DNA from: J054 sp965223095
Lineage (GTDB): Bacteria; Pseudomonadota; Gammaproteobacteria; Steroidobacterales; GCA-2729495
Direction of reading: 5' to 3'
Assembly (NCBI GenBank): GCA_965223095.1
Contig: OZ244979.1
Location: 2,108,001-2,172,000 of the forward strand
Length of the DNA stretch: 64,000 nucleotides
In this document: positions 37,267 through 45,782 of the stretch, piece after piece
Numbering within the stretch: position 1 is the first letter of the stretch
Layout: each line of letters opens with the position of its first letter
Notes under the pieces: generated by a model
Databases searched by the model: none
What the model saw: the letters and a program-made list of their open reading frames with translations, nothing else
Told to the model about the DNA's origin: nothing
Translations under genes and position numbers: made by a program

Positions 37267-38697
37267 CTAGTTAGCGAGAGTTAAAATTTCCAAGGCGGCG
37301 CGCTCGCCAGATTCCATCGCGCCTTCCATGCCTGATGCCAGCATGGCGGTATGTTCGCCAGCGAAATGCACGCGGCCATGGGGTTCGGCCACCGCTGTGC
37401 CGAATTCTTTAATTTGCCCGGGGCCGCGATAGGCTAAGTGTCCTTGGGTCCAAGGATGTGTCGACCAATTGTGTGCCATCATTGGGCGGACTTTGCCCAC
37501 GGTGCTGGGACGAATTCGGGCTAGTTCCCGAGCCGTCGCTGTGAGGATTTGCTCATTGGGCAAATTGCGATATCTGGCACTGGCTTTGCCGGCCATGGCC
37601 AGCCAGAGATAGCCGAGCGAATCTTCAGTGGGCAGGTGCATCACCAATCCCAGCGGGCCATCGGTCCACAAGGATGACGGCAGGCGATCCTCTTCCCAGA
37701 ACGGTTCGACGATATCGAAATAGGCTTCGATATGATCGTCATAAGGAATTTGCTGAACCGCCGCGGCTTGTTTATCAGGTAGGGGCGGACTGATGGCGAT
37801 CTCGCGCAGCAACGGCAAGGGCGCCGTACAGATCACATAGTCAGCGCGCCAAGTTTTGCCGGTGGTTGTGCCAAGCTCCACGCCATCTGCGGTGTTTTTT
37901 ATATCGGCTATCTTGTTATTCAGCTGCACTGGGCGCTGCAGCAGATCGGCCATGCCGTCGGTGAGTCTGCTCATACCACCGGCGAGGTTGCGCAGGTCAG
38001 CGAGACTGCCGGACGATTGCGCAAACTGGGCGGTATGCATTTTCCACAAAGCAGAGATTTCGTTCAGATCATCATTGTTAGCATGTGTTTCGATCAGGCG
38101 CAGGGCCTCTTGATCGGCGCCGGCGTTTTGCATGAAGCTGCCGTAGGGAACGTCATATTGAAATGCCGCGGTGCTGAGCCAGGCATCCGCGGTGTCAAGT
38201 GGTAAAGGGCGGGGTAAAAACATCTCTGACAGAAACAATGGCGGCACGCGCCGGGCCGGCCCCTGCACTTTATTGACCGCGGCATCGGGCCAATCGGCAG
38301 CGGTGGTGATTTGCTCGCCAACATGAAAGGCGAAGTCCACGGTATTGCCGCGCCAAGGAATGATTTTCACGCCGAGGCGGTTGATCATGTCCATGATGCG
38401 CGCGTAGCTCACGATACTGAACTCGCTGCCTCCGGCATCCGGCTTGTGCGGTTGATCGTCCAGGGTAAAGACCCGGCCGCCGATCCGGTTGCTGCCCTCT
38501 AAGATCAGCACGTCCCTGCCTTGGTCTTGGAGTAGCACCGCGGCGTTTAAGCCGGCCAGACCGGCGCCGATCACGATCACTTGCGCGTCTCTACTGGGTG
38601 GGCCTTGGCAGGCAGTCAGCATACTGGGCAAGGCGGCCGTTGCGCCCAGAGCGGCAAGACCCTTCAGGGCTTGACGGCGATCCTTGTTCCTACGCAT
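37267..38697 (-). CDS. Tat-exported flavin amine oxidase
   Basis: 476 residues. The N-terminus has a twin-arginine motif (RRQALKGLAALG) and then a lipobox-like LTAC, so the mature protein is probably periplasmic and may be lipidated. The FAD-binding VIVIGAGLAGLNAA and NRIGGRVFTLDDQ and the C-terminal GRVHFAGEHTA identify the flavin monoamine oxidase family. Substrate unknown. Together with the TonB receptor it forms a minus-strand pair, divergent from a TetR regulator with which it shares an operator-like region. Confidence 0.88.
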   Translation of the reverse strand: MRRNKDRRQALKGLAALGATAALPSMLTACQGPPSRDAQVIVIGAGLAGLNAAVLLQDQGRDVLILEGSNRIGGRVFTLDDQPHKPDAGGSEFSIVSYARIMDMINRLGVKIIPWRGNTVDFAFHVGEQITTAADWPDAAVNKVQGPARRVPPLFLSEMFLPRPLPLDTADAWLSTAAFQYDVPYGSFMQNAGADQEALRLIETHANNDDLNEISALWKMHTAQFAQSSGSLADLRNLAGGMSRLTDGMADLLQRPVQLNNKIADIKNTADGVELGTTTGKTWRADYVICTAPLPLLREIAISPPLPDKQAAAVQQIPYDDHIEAYFDIVEPFWEEDRLPSSLWTDGPLGLVMHLPTEDSLGYLWLAMAGKASARYRNLPNEQILTATARELARIRPSTVGKVRPMMAHNWSTHPWTQGHLAYRGPGQIKEFGTAVAEPHGRVHFAGEHTAMLASGMEGAMESGERAALEILTLAN

Positions 38698-38747
38698 GGT
38701 TTGGCTCCCAAGACTGACGGCCTAAAACTCAGTTCAGGAAACTTATA

Positions 38748-38761
38748 TTACTAATCCGTAA
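38748..38761. promoter_or_regulatory. TTAC-N6-GTAA operator, amine-oxidase side
   Basis: TTAC-TAATCC-GTAA, 51 bases upstream of the amine oxidase start. On the minus strand it touches a TAATAT that could be a -10. The same TTAC-N6-GTAA pattern recurs at 38831-38844 and 41073-41086. A separate palindrome ACCAC-TAT-GTGGT is at 38790-38802. Confidence 0.6.
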
Positions 38762-38830
38762 GTTAAGTAGTGCAAAGAACATCATGATAACCACTATGTG
38801 GTCATTTATTGCTGTATATGGAGCATAGGC

Positions 38831-38844
38831 TTACTTCCACGTAA
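38831..38844. promoter_or_regulatory. TTAC-N6-GTAA operator, TetR side
   Basis: TTAC-TTCCAC-GTAA, ending 24 bases before the TetR ATG. Its right half continues as CGTAAGTTAA, the same 10 bases as in the first site (38757-38766), so the two sites are direct repeats as well as palindromes. Confidence 0.6.
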
Positions 38845-38868
38845 GTTAAAGCCCAAACTGAGGGATCA

Positions 38869-39510
38869 ATGAGCAGCGCACCCGCAAAACAGCGTCGCAA
38901 TCGCAAAGCCACGGAAGGGGCGATTCTCGAGGCCTTCGCGAAGGTGGTCACGCGGGAGGGCTTAGCGGCGGCAAATCCAACCTCAGTGATGATCGAGGCT
39001 GGCTATAGCAAGCCGCTGCTCTATGATTACTTTGGTGGCATGGAGGGGTTAGTTAAGGCTTGGCTTGATGCGAACCGTATTTGGCCTGACTACGATTTTC
39101 CGGACAGCATTGACAGCGCGGACGAACTGAAAAGCTGCTTAAAGCGTTTCCTACTGACCACGGCTGAAGCCTTGCGCCAAAATCCCGTTGCCTTGGAGTT
39201 TCTTGCCGCCGAACTAAATAGTAATTGGAAGTATCAGGCCATGCTGGATGCAAGCCGCAACGATTGGTTGCAAGAAAATATGGCAGCGGTTATGGCGCAT
39301 CCGGAAATTAGAGATGAAGATAACTGGAACCTACTCTTCGTTGTCTACAATTCCATCAACTATCTGGTGTTGCGTTCCAAATCGGGCACACCGCATGTCG
39401 GATTCAATTTGGATCAAGATGACGATTGGCAGGATGCTATGCGCCGCACGGAAAAAGTGATCGATGACTTGATTATGCTCAGCAAGTTTAAGCAAACGAT
39501 TAACAAATAA
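38869..39510 (+). CDS. TetR/AcrR family regulator (A)
   Basis: 213 residues. The N-terminal helix-turn-helix reads VMIEAGYSKPLLYDYFGG; the C-terminal ligand domain is distinctive (LRQNPVALEFLAAEL, YNSINYLVLRS). It is a paralogue of the TetR gene at 41131 (matching segments KPLLY-YFG, LR-P--LE-LA-EL, INYL--R). It probably represses the divergent amine oxidase/TonB pair and itself through TTAC-N6-GTAA sites. AGGGA precedes the ATG. Confidence 0.9.
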   Translation: MSSAPAKQRRNRKATEGAILEAFAKVVTREGLAAANPTSVMIEAGYSKPLLYDYFGGMEGLVKAWLDANRIWPDYDFPDSIDSADELKSCLKRFLLTTAEALRQNPVALEFLAAELNSNWKYQAMLDASRNDWLQENMAAVMAHPEIRDEDNWNLLFVVYNSINYLVLRSKSGTPHVGFNLDQDDDWQDAMRRTEKVIDDLIMLSKFKQTINK

Positions 39511-39847
39511 TCAGTTTGGCAATATTCGCCGCAGCACATCACGCAAGGGGCTGCCGGATACTTAAAACCGTTGATTCAGGATTGCGGCATTCAGCAAGCT
39601 ATGACCGCTGGATACTCCGAGGCCGATATTCACAACCAGCGAGGATTGGAGCCTTGCGCGGAACAACTAGACCCATCGTCGTCCGGAAATACATGGAAGG
39701 CTATAGCCTCGCAGCTCATATGTCGTGCTCGTAAAGCCCTGGTACACAAGGACTTAGGGCTACTACGGATAGATTTTTTGCGCAGATCTGCTTTGCATGA
39801 GGAGCTGTTAACATACTCGGGCGTGTGCGCCGCTGATTCCTATAGAG
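39511..39847. other. 337-base gap with an unrecognised open frame
   Basis: A frame (about 39571-39879, 102 residues, MIQDCGIQQAMTAGYSEADI) is open but has no clear ribosome site, runs into the ppk2 start region, and matches no family I know. It may be a gene remnant or chance. No terminator seen. Confidence 0.35.
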
Positions 39848-40801
39848 ATGTCGAGAATGAGTTTGAGTTCGAAAAATAAAGGCGGCTCTGCCCTAATACG
39901 TGAGGTCGTTGAGAATCGTGGTTTGGGTCCCGACGGCCGCGAAACAAAGAGTCAACTAGAGAGCTTAGTTAAGGGCCTCAAGAAGAAAGACCGCGAAAAA
40001 ATCGTGGCCGCGGCGTTGCGGAAATTCATCGATGCAGAAGAGCTCAAGCCCTACCAGGCGGAGTTGATCAGGATGCAGTCCCACCTTGAGGTAACTGGCC
40101 GTAAGGCGATTATTCTATTTGATGGTCGTGATGCTTCCGGGAAAGGCGGCACCATTAGGCGCGTTGCGCGCTATATGAATGAGAAACACTATCAAGTGGT
40201 TGCCTTGGGTAAACCCACCGAGATTCAGCAGACCGAACTGCATATGAAACGCTACATTGAGCATTTTCCGCATGCGGGGCAAATTACCTTGTTCGACCGC
40301 AGTTGGTACAACCGCGCCATGGTTGAGCCTGTGATGGGATTTTGCACCAAGAAGCAGTATCGACGCTTCATGGAGCAAGTGAATGACTACGAGGATAGTT
40401 TTATCGAGGATGGGCAGACGACTTTGATCAAGCTATATTTTTCGGTATCCAAGAAAGAGCAACAGCGCCGCTTTGACCGTCGTCGCAACGATCCCTTGCG
40501 GCAGTGGAAGCTCAGCGAAGTCGACTTGCAGGCCCAAGAGCTTTGGGAGAAATTCACTGAGGCCAAGTATCAATTGCTTAAGCGCACGCACACCAGCCGC
40601 AATCCCTGGTGGGTCATTCGCTCAGATGATAAACAGCGAGCGCGTTTGGAAACCATGAAGCTGATTCTTAGCCTCGTCAAATACCGTGGCAGACGGCGTA
40701 GTCTTGATTTCAAGCCGGATCCAAAAATCGTGATCCGCGGCGACATCGAACGCAAGAAAATGCAACGGGCGAAGCGCCGGCATGGTGCATTTACCCGATA
40801 G
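39848..40801 (+). CDS. ppk2: polyphosphate kinase 2 family protein
   Basis: 317 residues. Walker A is FDGRDASGKGGTIRR; the lid region has FDRSWYNRAMVEPVMGF, and the Arg-rich KKEQQRRFDRRRNDP follows, all PPK2 signatures. The enzyme uses polyphosphate to phosphorylate nucleotides (or the reverse). The N-terminus is an extra basic ~70 residues. A second in-frame ATG at 39857 is an alternative start. Confidence 0.93.
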   Translation: MSRMSLSSKNKGGSALIREVVENRGLGPDGRETKSQLESLVKGLKKKDREKIVAAALRKFIDAEELKPYQAELIRMQSHLEVTGRKAIILFDGRDASGKGGTIRRVARYMNEKHYQVVALGKPTEIQQTELHMKRYIEHFPHAGQITLFDRSWYNRAMVEPVMGFCTKKQYRRFMEQVNDYEDSFIEDGQTTLIKLYFSVSKKEQQRRFDRRRNDPLRQWKLSEVDLQAQELWEKFTEAKYQLLKRTHTSRNPWWVIRSDDKQRARLETMKLILSLVKYRGRRRSLDFKPDPKIVIRGDIERKKMQRAKRRHGAFTR

Positions 40802-41130
40802 GGTAACGCGGCATGCAGCGGCAGAAGCCTGCACAACTAGGTCTTTGTTTGCACAGCTTAGCACTGGTCGATTTTGGTTTATCAGGACCTGATTGCAACC
40901 GAAGCTAATGGCTCATTGGTTTTATCTTGCTGCCTTGTCTTGAAATCGGCAGCGAGCCAAGCATTACGCCGCGTTAAATAACTTCACGGCATCTGATTTG
41001 CGTTAGCTCCGTGGCTAAACGATTGCAGATGGCTGTCAAAAAAACGCGCTCACCAGACTACTTGAAATAAAGTTACTCATTGGTAACATTAGGGCATGAA
41101 GCTGGACTGTTGCGGCATTTAGGTGAGTCA
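40802..41130. other. 329-base gap, regulatory at its 3' end
   Basis: No coding frame of note between ppk2 and the second TetR gene. The only signal I see is the promoter/operator at 41062-41089. Confidence 0.5.
41062..41089 (+). promoter_or_regulatory. TetR (B) promoter with embedded TTAC-N6-GTAA operator
   Basis: TTGAAA (41062-41067) and TAACAT (41084-41089) are 16 bases apart. The operator TTAC-TCATTG-GTAA (41073-41086) fills the spacer and covers the -10, the classic position for autorepression. Confidence 0.6.
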
Positions 41131-41736
41131 ATGATCATTGCCGGGACGTCAAGCCGCCGCCGCGCGACGGAAGATAAGTTGCTCGATGCTTTGGAAACGG
41201 TGCTCGTTAGAGATGGGCTGCGGCAACTGACGGTGAGTTCAGTGGTAGGCGAAGCGGGTGTTGCCAAACCGCTGTTGTATCGCTACTTCGGCGATCTGCC
41301 GGGTTTATTGTCAGCCTGGGCTGAACGAAGAGCTGCACCGGACAGTCAGAGGCCGGATACTGCTTGGTTCCCGCCGATTGATGACCAAGAATTTGCGGTC
41401 ATGCTCGCCGATCAATTAGTAGAAAGTGCGCAGGTCCTGCGCAAGCAGCCGATTATGCTGGAGATGCTGGCGGAGGAGCTTACTGCGCACTCTGAGTTCT
41501 CCGCGACGTTTGCCAAGGTTCGGAAGCGGCAAAGTCGGTCGTTCGTTAGAAAGATGCTGAATGACAGACGCTATATTAAGCCGCATATACGGGGCAGAAT
41601 TATCATTCTTTACGCGGCGATCAACTATCTGGCCATGCGTGCTCGCCGGTCTCCAAACTTTATGGGTTTGCGCCTCAATACCGAAAAAGGTTGGTCGGAA
41701 GCCATGGGAATGATCCGTGCCATTGTGTTGCAATGA
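41131..41736 (+). CDS. TetR/AcrR family regulator (B)
   Basis: 201 residues from ATG 41131; the frame extends to a GTG-like start at 41080, which lies inside the operator. Helix-turn-helix VVGEAGVAKPLLYRYFGDL; ligand domain LRKQPIMLEMLAEEL and YAAINYLAMRA, matching regulator A. Autoregulation is inferred from the operator in its promoter. Confidence 0.85.
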   Translation: MIIAGTSSRRRATEDKLLDALETVLVRDGLRQLTVSSVVGEAGVAKPLLYRYFGDLPGLLSAWAERRAAPDSQRPDTAWFPPIDDQEFAVMLADQLVESAQVLRKQPIMLEMLAEELTAHSEFSATFAKVRKRQSRSFVRKMLNDRRYIKPHIRGRIIILYAAINYLAMRARRSPNFMGLRLNTEKGWSEAMGMIRAIVLQ

Positions 41737-41923
41737 ATATTGTTTGTCCTGACCAGAGATCGGGAACCCGAGTTGCGATGCGACCGGAACGTCGCAGCGA
41801 CCTGGTGCAATGGGCCAGAGTAGTCTTAGCGAAACATCGTCGCCAGAAAAACAGAATGGCCCGGGGTGATCAGCATCGATGCAACTATTGTCACGCGGTG
41901 TAATCCGCGACAGGAGGCTAACA

Positions 41924-42493
41924 GTGGCTAAAGTCGGGTTTTTTCGTGGGCGGCTTGAACTGCTGATGCCATCGCTCGTAATCTTGTTATTGGCGATTCC
42001 TGCGTCCGCTCAAGTGAACATTGATGCTTTTCGCGATCATTTCCTCGTGGGGCAATTCGGTGAAGTCTGCACCATGTGCGAAGTCACCGTGATATGCCAA
42101 GCCGGCGACGCGATACCGGAGCACGAGTCGGTTCCGGAAGCTGGAAGCTTTACTCTCTACCATATCCAAACACGAACTTTTTGGTCGCAGGTTTCAACCA
42201 TCTGGGAGTGGTTTGTCGCCAACTTTTCCGCAGAGAATCTTGCGGCGAAAGGTCACACACGCCCCGTGCATGTTTACAAGGTGATCGAGGGCGCGTGGGC
42301 TGCGCCGCGTGTGATCGAAGGCCGGCTAATTCTGGATCCCGGAGTGCTGGAATTCGGTGACCATGTGATTGATCGGCTCGACCAATCATGGCGGCTGGCA
42401 GCTAACAAAAGAGCTGTGGGTTATTGCGCCAGATTGCCCCTCTGGGATGCGCTAGATCGCATTGCCGCAAAGTCTCCGGGAGGTGAATCATGA
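41924..42493 (+). CDS. secreted protein with CxxC motif, unrecognised
   Basis: 189 residues from a GTG at 41924 with GGAGG seven bases upstream. It has a signal peptide (LVILLLAIPASAQ), then GEVCTMCEVTVICQAG (CxxC plus a third Cys) near the start of the mature part and a Trp-rich segment (FWSQVSTIWEWFVANF). No family recognised. It overlaps the next gene by four bases (ATGA), so the two probably work together. Confidence 0.75.
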   Translation: MAKVGFFRGRLELLMPSLVILLLAIPASAQVNIDAFRDHFLVGQFGEVCTMCEVTVICQAGDAIPEHESVPEAGSFTLYHIQTRTFWSQVSTIWEWFVANFSAENLAAKGHTRPVHVYKVIEGAWAAPRVIEGRLILDPGVLEFGDHVIDRLDQSWRLAANKRAVGYCARLPLWDALDRIAAKSPGGES

Positions 42494-43008
42494 GCCTCGC
42501 CATTGAAGAATTTAGAGAGGTTTGGAAGTGGGGCTGGATCAAGCTGCACCCGGTTCGCTTCACTGGCATTCTGCTACATTTGGTCTTCAGAACCTTATTT
42601 GCAATATTCTGGTTGGCGGCCGGAGTGAATAAGGTCGTCAAAGAATGGCTAAGCTCCGATATTCTTAAACAGATATTTCTAGACCGGCTCACCGAAATGC
42701 CACCGGATGCTTTTGCGTCTTTGTTCTTGCAAAATTTCGCTATCCCATTGTATGTGCTCGTCGCTTGGGTAATCACCATCGGCGAGCTCTATTCAGCTAT
42801 TGGTTTGCTGGTTGGCTTCACCACACGTATCGCGGCCGCGGTAAGTTTTTTTATTTTGTTTGGCTTGGCAATCGGTGGGTACTACGATGCTTCCTTGATT
42901 CCCTTCTTCCTGCTAAACATCGCCTTCCTGTGGTGGCAGTCGGGGCTTTGGTTTGGCTTGGACCGGTGGTTGCTGCGTCGATATCCCGATAGCCGCTGGT
43001 TTCGCTAG
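42490..43008 (+). CDS. DoxX-like four-helix membrane protein
   Basis: 172 residues with about four membrane helices. The AAGVNKVVKEWL, ITIGELYSAIGLLVGFTTRIAA and IAFLWWQSGLWFGLDRW segments match the DoxX/DoxD-like group (thiosulfate:quinone oxidoreductase small subunit and relatives). Substrate unknown; translationally coupled to the CxxC secreted protein upstream. Confidence 0.75.
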   Translation: MSLAIEEFREVWKWGWIKLHPVRFTGILLHLVFRTLFAIFWLAAGVNKVVKEWLSSDILKQIFLDRLTEMPPDAFASLFLQNFAIPLYVLVAWVITIGELYSAIGLLVGFTTRIAAAVSFFILFGLAIGGYYDASLIPFFLLNIAFLWWQSGLWFGLDRWLLRRYPDSRWFR

Positions 43009-43202
43009 AGCGAGATAGCCGGGGGTAGAAACTTTTTGCATGCCGGAGTTTTCACGGACCCCCTGCTTGGACCGCTCGTGATAACGGGCTCTGCCGGATT
43101 TGCACCCTGCGTTTTCATTTGGCCGCCGGCATTCTAGATACGGGGAAAATAAAAACAATTAAAACAATAGGTTATGTTGATTATGTATTATTCATAACAA
43201 AA

Positions 43203-43238
43203 ATATACAAAGTTGTATTTTTTTATTCTTTTGTATAT
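43203..43238. promoter_or_regulatory. AT-rich inverted repeat upstream of TetR (C)
   Basis: ATATACAAAG (43203-43212) is mirrored by CTTTTGTATAT (43228-43238) with one extra base, and TACAA-AG-TTGTA lies inside it. The surrounding 43140-43260 is strikingly AT-rich compared with the window. Probably promoter and operator of the TetR (C) operon. Confidence 0.45.
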
Positions 43239-43284
43239 ATTAATGATTCTCGCATTCTAGTCCGCTTACTGGGTATCGTCACTG

Positions 43285-43923
43285 ATGATAGGCAGACAAA
43301 CCGCTGACCGTCCAAGTCCTCGGGTACAACGTCGCCTGCAGCGCACGCGGCAGTCGGTCATTGCCGCCGCGACGGAGCAATTCTCGCGAAAAAGCTTCGG
43401 GACGGTCAGTGTCGAGCAGATTACCGAAGCCGCAGATATTTCCCGCGGCACTTTTTATAAGTTGTTTAAAGATAAAGAGGAGGTCCTGGGTGAGATTCTG
43501 CGGCCATTGATGGAGCTCTATGGCTCCGAACTGGCCAACATTGATTCTGCAGATCCTTGGGAAATCATCGATCGAGTTATCGATGTCTATATTCGTATTT
43601 GGCGGGATGCACCGACGGCTTTCTCGCTATCGCAGAAGGATTCAACGGGAATTTTTCATCTGATCGAAGAGGCGCATCGCCCGGCGATGGCGCATATGTA
43701 CCGGCTGTTCAAGCAAATCGAAGCGCATGACATCCTGCGCGCCAAGAGAGCGGAAGAAGCCATGGCCTTGACGGCGCGTTCCGCGGTCATTGTATTGCGA
43801 GTCTATGACGGTGAGCCCGACTGGGAGCGCTTATTTCGTGAATCCATGCGCGGATTGCTTCTCAAGCATGAACGACCCGATTCCGAATCAAGTGCGAGCC
43901 CCGTCCGCAGTATATCGCCATGA
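43285..43923 (+). CDS. TetR/AcrR family regulator (C)
   Basis: 212 residues; helix-turn-helix VSVEQITEAADISRGTFYKLFKDKEE (split here as ITEAADISRGTFYKLFKDK). It differs from regulators A and B. Its stop overlaps the ferredoxin start by four bases, so it is the first gene of a regulator-ferredoxin-membrane protein operon. Confidence 0.9.
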   Translation: MIGRQTADRPSPRVQRRLQRTRQSVIAAATEQFSRKSFGTVSVEQITEAADISRGTFYKLFKDKEEVLGEILRPLMELYGSELANIDSADPWEIIDRVIDVYIRIWRDAPTAFSLSQKDSTGIFHLIEEAHRPAMAHMYRLFKQIEAHDILRAKRAEEAMALTARSAVIVLRVYDGEPDWERLFRESMRGLLLKHERPDSESSASPVRSISP

Positions 43924-44270
43924 CCTATTTAGTGACAGAAGACTGTATTCGCTGCAAGCACCAAGACTGTGTGGAAGTCTGTCCCGTGGATTGCTTCCAT
44001 GAGGGTGTCAACATGCTGGTCATAGATCCAGAGGAATGTATCGACTGTGGCCTGTGCCTGCCCGAGTGCGGGCCCGAAGCAATAATTGCCGACAGTGATG
44101 ATCAGGGTACGCGATGGTTGGCGTTGAACGCCAAGTTTGCCGAAAAATGGCCGGTCATCACCGAGAAAGCTGCGGTTCCTGCCGACGCGGACCTTTACCA
44201 AGGAGAAGGTGACAAGTTTGCGAAGTACTTTGATCCACGGGCTCCCGGCGATTTGCGGAAATCGGCTTAA
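43920..44270 (+). CDS. fdxA: 7Fe ferredoxin (3Fe-4S/4Fe-4S)
   Basis: 116 residues, close to Azotobacter ferredoxin I. Cys at 9, 17 and 50 would bind the 3Fe-4S cluster and Cys at 21, 40, 43 and 46 the 4Fe-4S cluster; Cys 12 and 25 are extra. The linker DCFHEGVNMLVIDPEECIDC is typical. It likely donates electrons; its position between a TetR gene and a membrane protein suggests a dedicated partner. Confidence 0.93.
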   Translation: MTYLVTEDCIRCKHQDCVEVCPVDCFHEGVNMLVIDPEECIDCGLCLPECGPEAIIADSDDQGTRWLALNAKFAEKWPVITEKAAVPADADLYQGEGDKFAKYFDPRAPGDLRKSA

Positions 44271-44303
44271 GTGAGCGCCTAGGGTATTTCTTGAGGATGC
44301 ATT

Positions 44304-45257
44304 ATGAGTAACGCAACAACGGCGCCTGGCTCCGGTAAATCAAAGCTTTGGCGGCCACCGATTGTGGGCATCATCACCTTCGTGCTGATGTTTATCGCCA
44401 TTGGCCTCGCCCACACACTGATGGTGATGATCGAGCACAATCTCGGGCAGGCCACCACGCTGAAATTTTCGCCCTTGCTTGGTTTCGTAGGCATCGTGAT
44501 GCTTTGGTATGGCATCAAGTCGAATAACGAAAATTTTCAAACTTGGATAGGGTTTTTCGCCGGTATCGTCGTCTGGATGTGCTGGGTCGAGTTCTTCTAC
44601 ATGTGGTACGGGCGCATGAACTGGGGCATGTTGCCGCGCATGGACGGGCCGGATGGCTTGAATGTCAGTGGCACCTGGCCCGAGTACATGATCATGGGTT
44701 CGACCGTGGGCATTCTGATGATGATGTTGTGCTTTTACACCTTCGATAAAGACACGCGCTGCAATATGTTTTTATGGTTCCAGCGTGTCTTCGGCTTGAA
44801 AGAGGGGCTGGGGCCGAGCACGAAAACGGCGCGTGATCGTAACTACGCGATCATTACCTTCATGGAAACGTTTTTCGTTACCTGGTTTTGTTATGCCTGG
44901 AATCTCCTGTGCTTTGATCCCGGTCTGGTGGGCAAGTCTGATCTTTTCGTAACGGTGAATATGGCGTCCGTGTTCGTTGCGACAATTTGGAGCGGTTATT
45001 GTTTCATGCGATTGATAAAGTTCAAACGCACGTCCACAGCCCTTCGCTACGCTATCCCTGTCGGCAATATTTTTTGGATCAATGTAGAAGTTCTGAGCAA
45101 ATTTGGAATGCTCACGGAAATTTGGGTTGACCCTTGGAAGTACACGCTGGAAATGTCCGTAGTGTTCGCCGCGTTTGTCGTTTTGATCGTGTTGTTGTTG
45201 CTGGCACCCAAGAAGCCCTCTGAAGTGGGTGGATGGAAGAAGCAAGGGAGTGGGTGA
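44304..45257 (+). CDS. unrecognised eight-helix membrane protein
   Basis: 317 residues, about eight hydrophobic helices. A Trp/Met/Tyr-rich stretch (VVWMCWVEFFYMWYGRMNWG) and FVTWFCYAWNLLCF carry conserved-looking Cys, Glu and aromatic residues; the only long polar loop is near residues 150-185. It has a basic C-terminus (KKPSEVGGWKKQGSG). I do not recognise the family. Position after a 7Fe ferredoxin suggests a membrane redox enzyme or a partner of one, but no metal-binding motif can be named. Confidence 0.7.
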   Translation: MSNATTAPGSGKSKLWRPPIVGIITFVLMFIAIGLAHTLMVMIEHNLGQATTLKFSPLLGFVGIVMLWYGIKSNNENFQTWIGFFAGIVVWMCWVEFFYMWYGRMNWGMLPRMDGPDGLNVSGTWPEYMIMGSTVGILMMMLCFYTFDKDTRCNMFLWFQRVFGLKEGLGPSTKTARDRNYAIITFMETFFVTWFCYAWNLLCFDPGLVGKSDLFVTVNMASVFVATIWSGYCFMRLIKFKRTSTALRYAIPVGNIFWINVEVLSKFGMLTEIWVDPWKYTLEMSVVFAAFVVLIVLLLLAPKKPSEVGGWKKQGSG

Positions 45258-45296
45258 CAGCTCCGCGATCTAGCCTGACAGTCACAAGAAGAATCC

Positions 45297-45692
45297 ATGA
45301 TGCAAACTATCAAACCATCGATAATCCTTGCCGCAACTTTGTTTTTCAGCAATGTTTCGCTTGCTGAAAAAGTAGAGCTACCGCCGGGTATGGGTGGCGT
45401 GCCTGATATCGGCGCCATTCCCTGCCGCGTGTTTAGTGAAATGCTCGTGATCGGTCCCCTTGGCACCCGGCATTCATTGCTCACCTGGGCAAATGGCTAC
45501 TACTACGCGCGCAATGGGAAAGCCCTGGATGAATTGGTCGCGGCTGCCAAGGAGAGTGGTGAAGATTGGGACTTTGCGCGGCTCACCGAACACTTTGTTG
45601 CCTATTGCGCGGACAATCCGCAAGCAATTACACGGGCCGCCGTCGCCAGTCTTGGGGAGGTATTGCTTAAGCCCAAGCAGAATTCAGATTGA
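45297..45692 (+). CDS. small secreted protein, HdeA-like fold possible
   Basis: 131 residues: signal peptide (IILAATLFFSNVSLAE), then a mature domain with Cys in IPCRVFSEML and VAYCADNP and the LTWANGYYYARNGK segment. The two-Cys layout with a helical GY segment resembles HdeA-type periplasmic proteins; the match is weak. Forty bases after the membrane protein gene. Confidence 0.65.
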   Translation: MMQTIKPSIILAATLFFSNVSLAEKVELPPGMGGVPDIGAIPCRVFSEMLVIGPLGTRHSLLTWANGYYYARNGKALDELVAAAKESGEDWDFARLTEHFVAYCADNPQAITRAAVASLGEVLLKPKQNSD

Positions 45693-45782
45693 TAGATTTT
45701 GCGGCGTCCAAGGGCTGAATCGAACCTACGAGGTGCCTAGCGCTACTTAGATGGTAAAATTGCCAATGAGACGACAGTAAAG

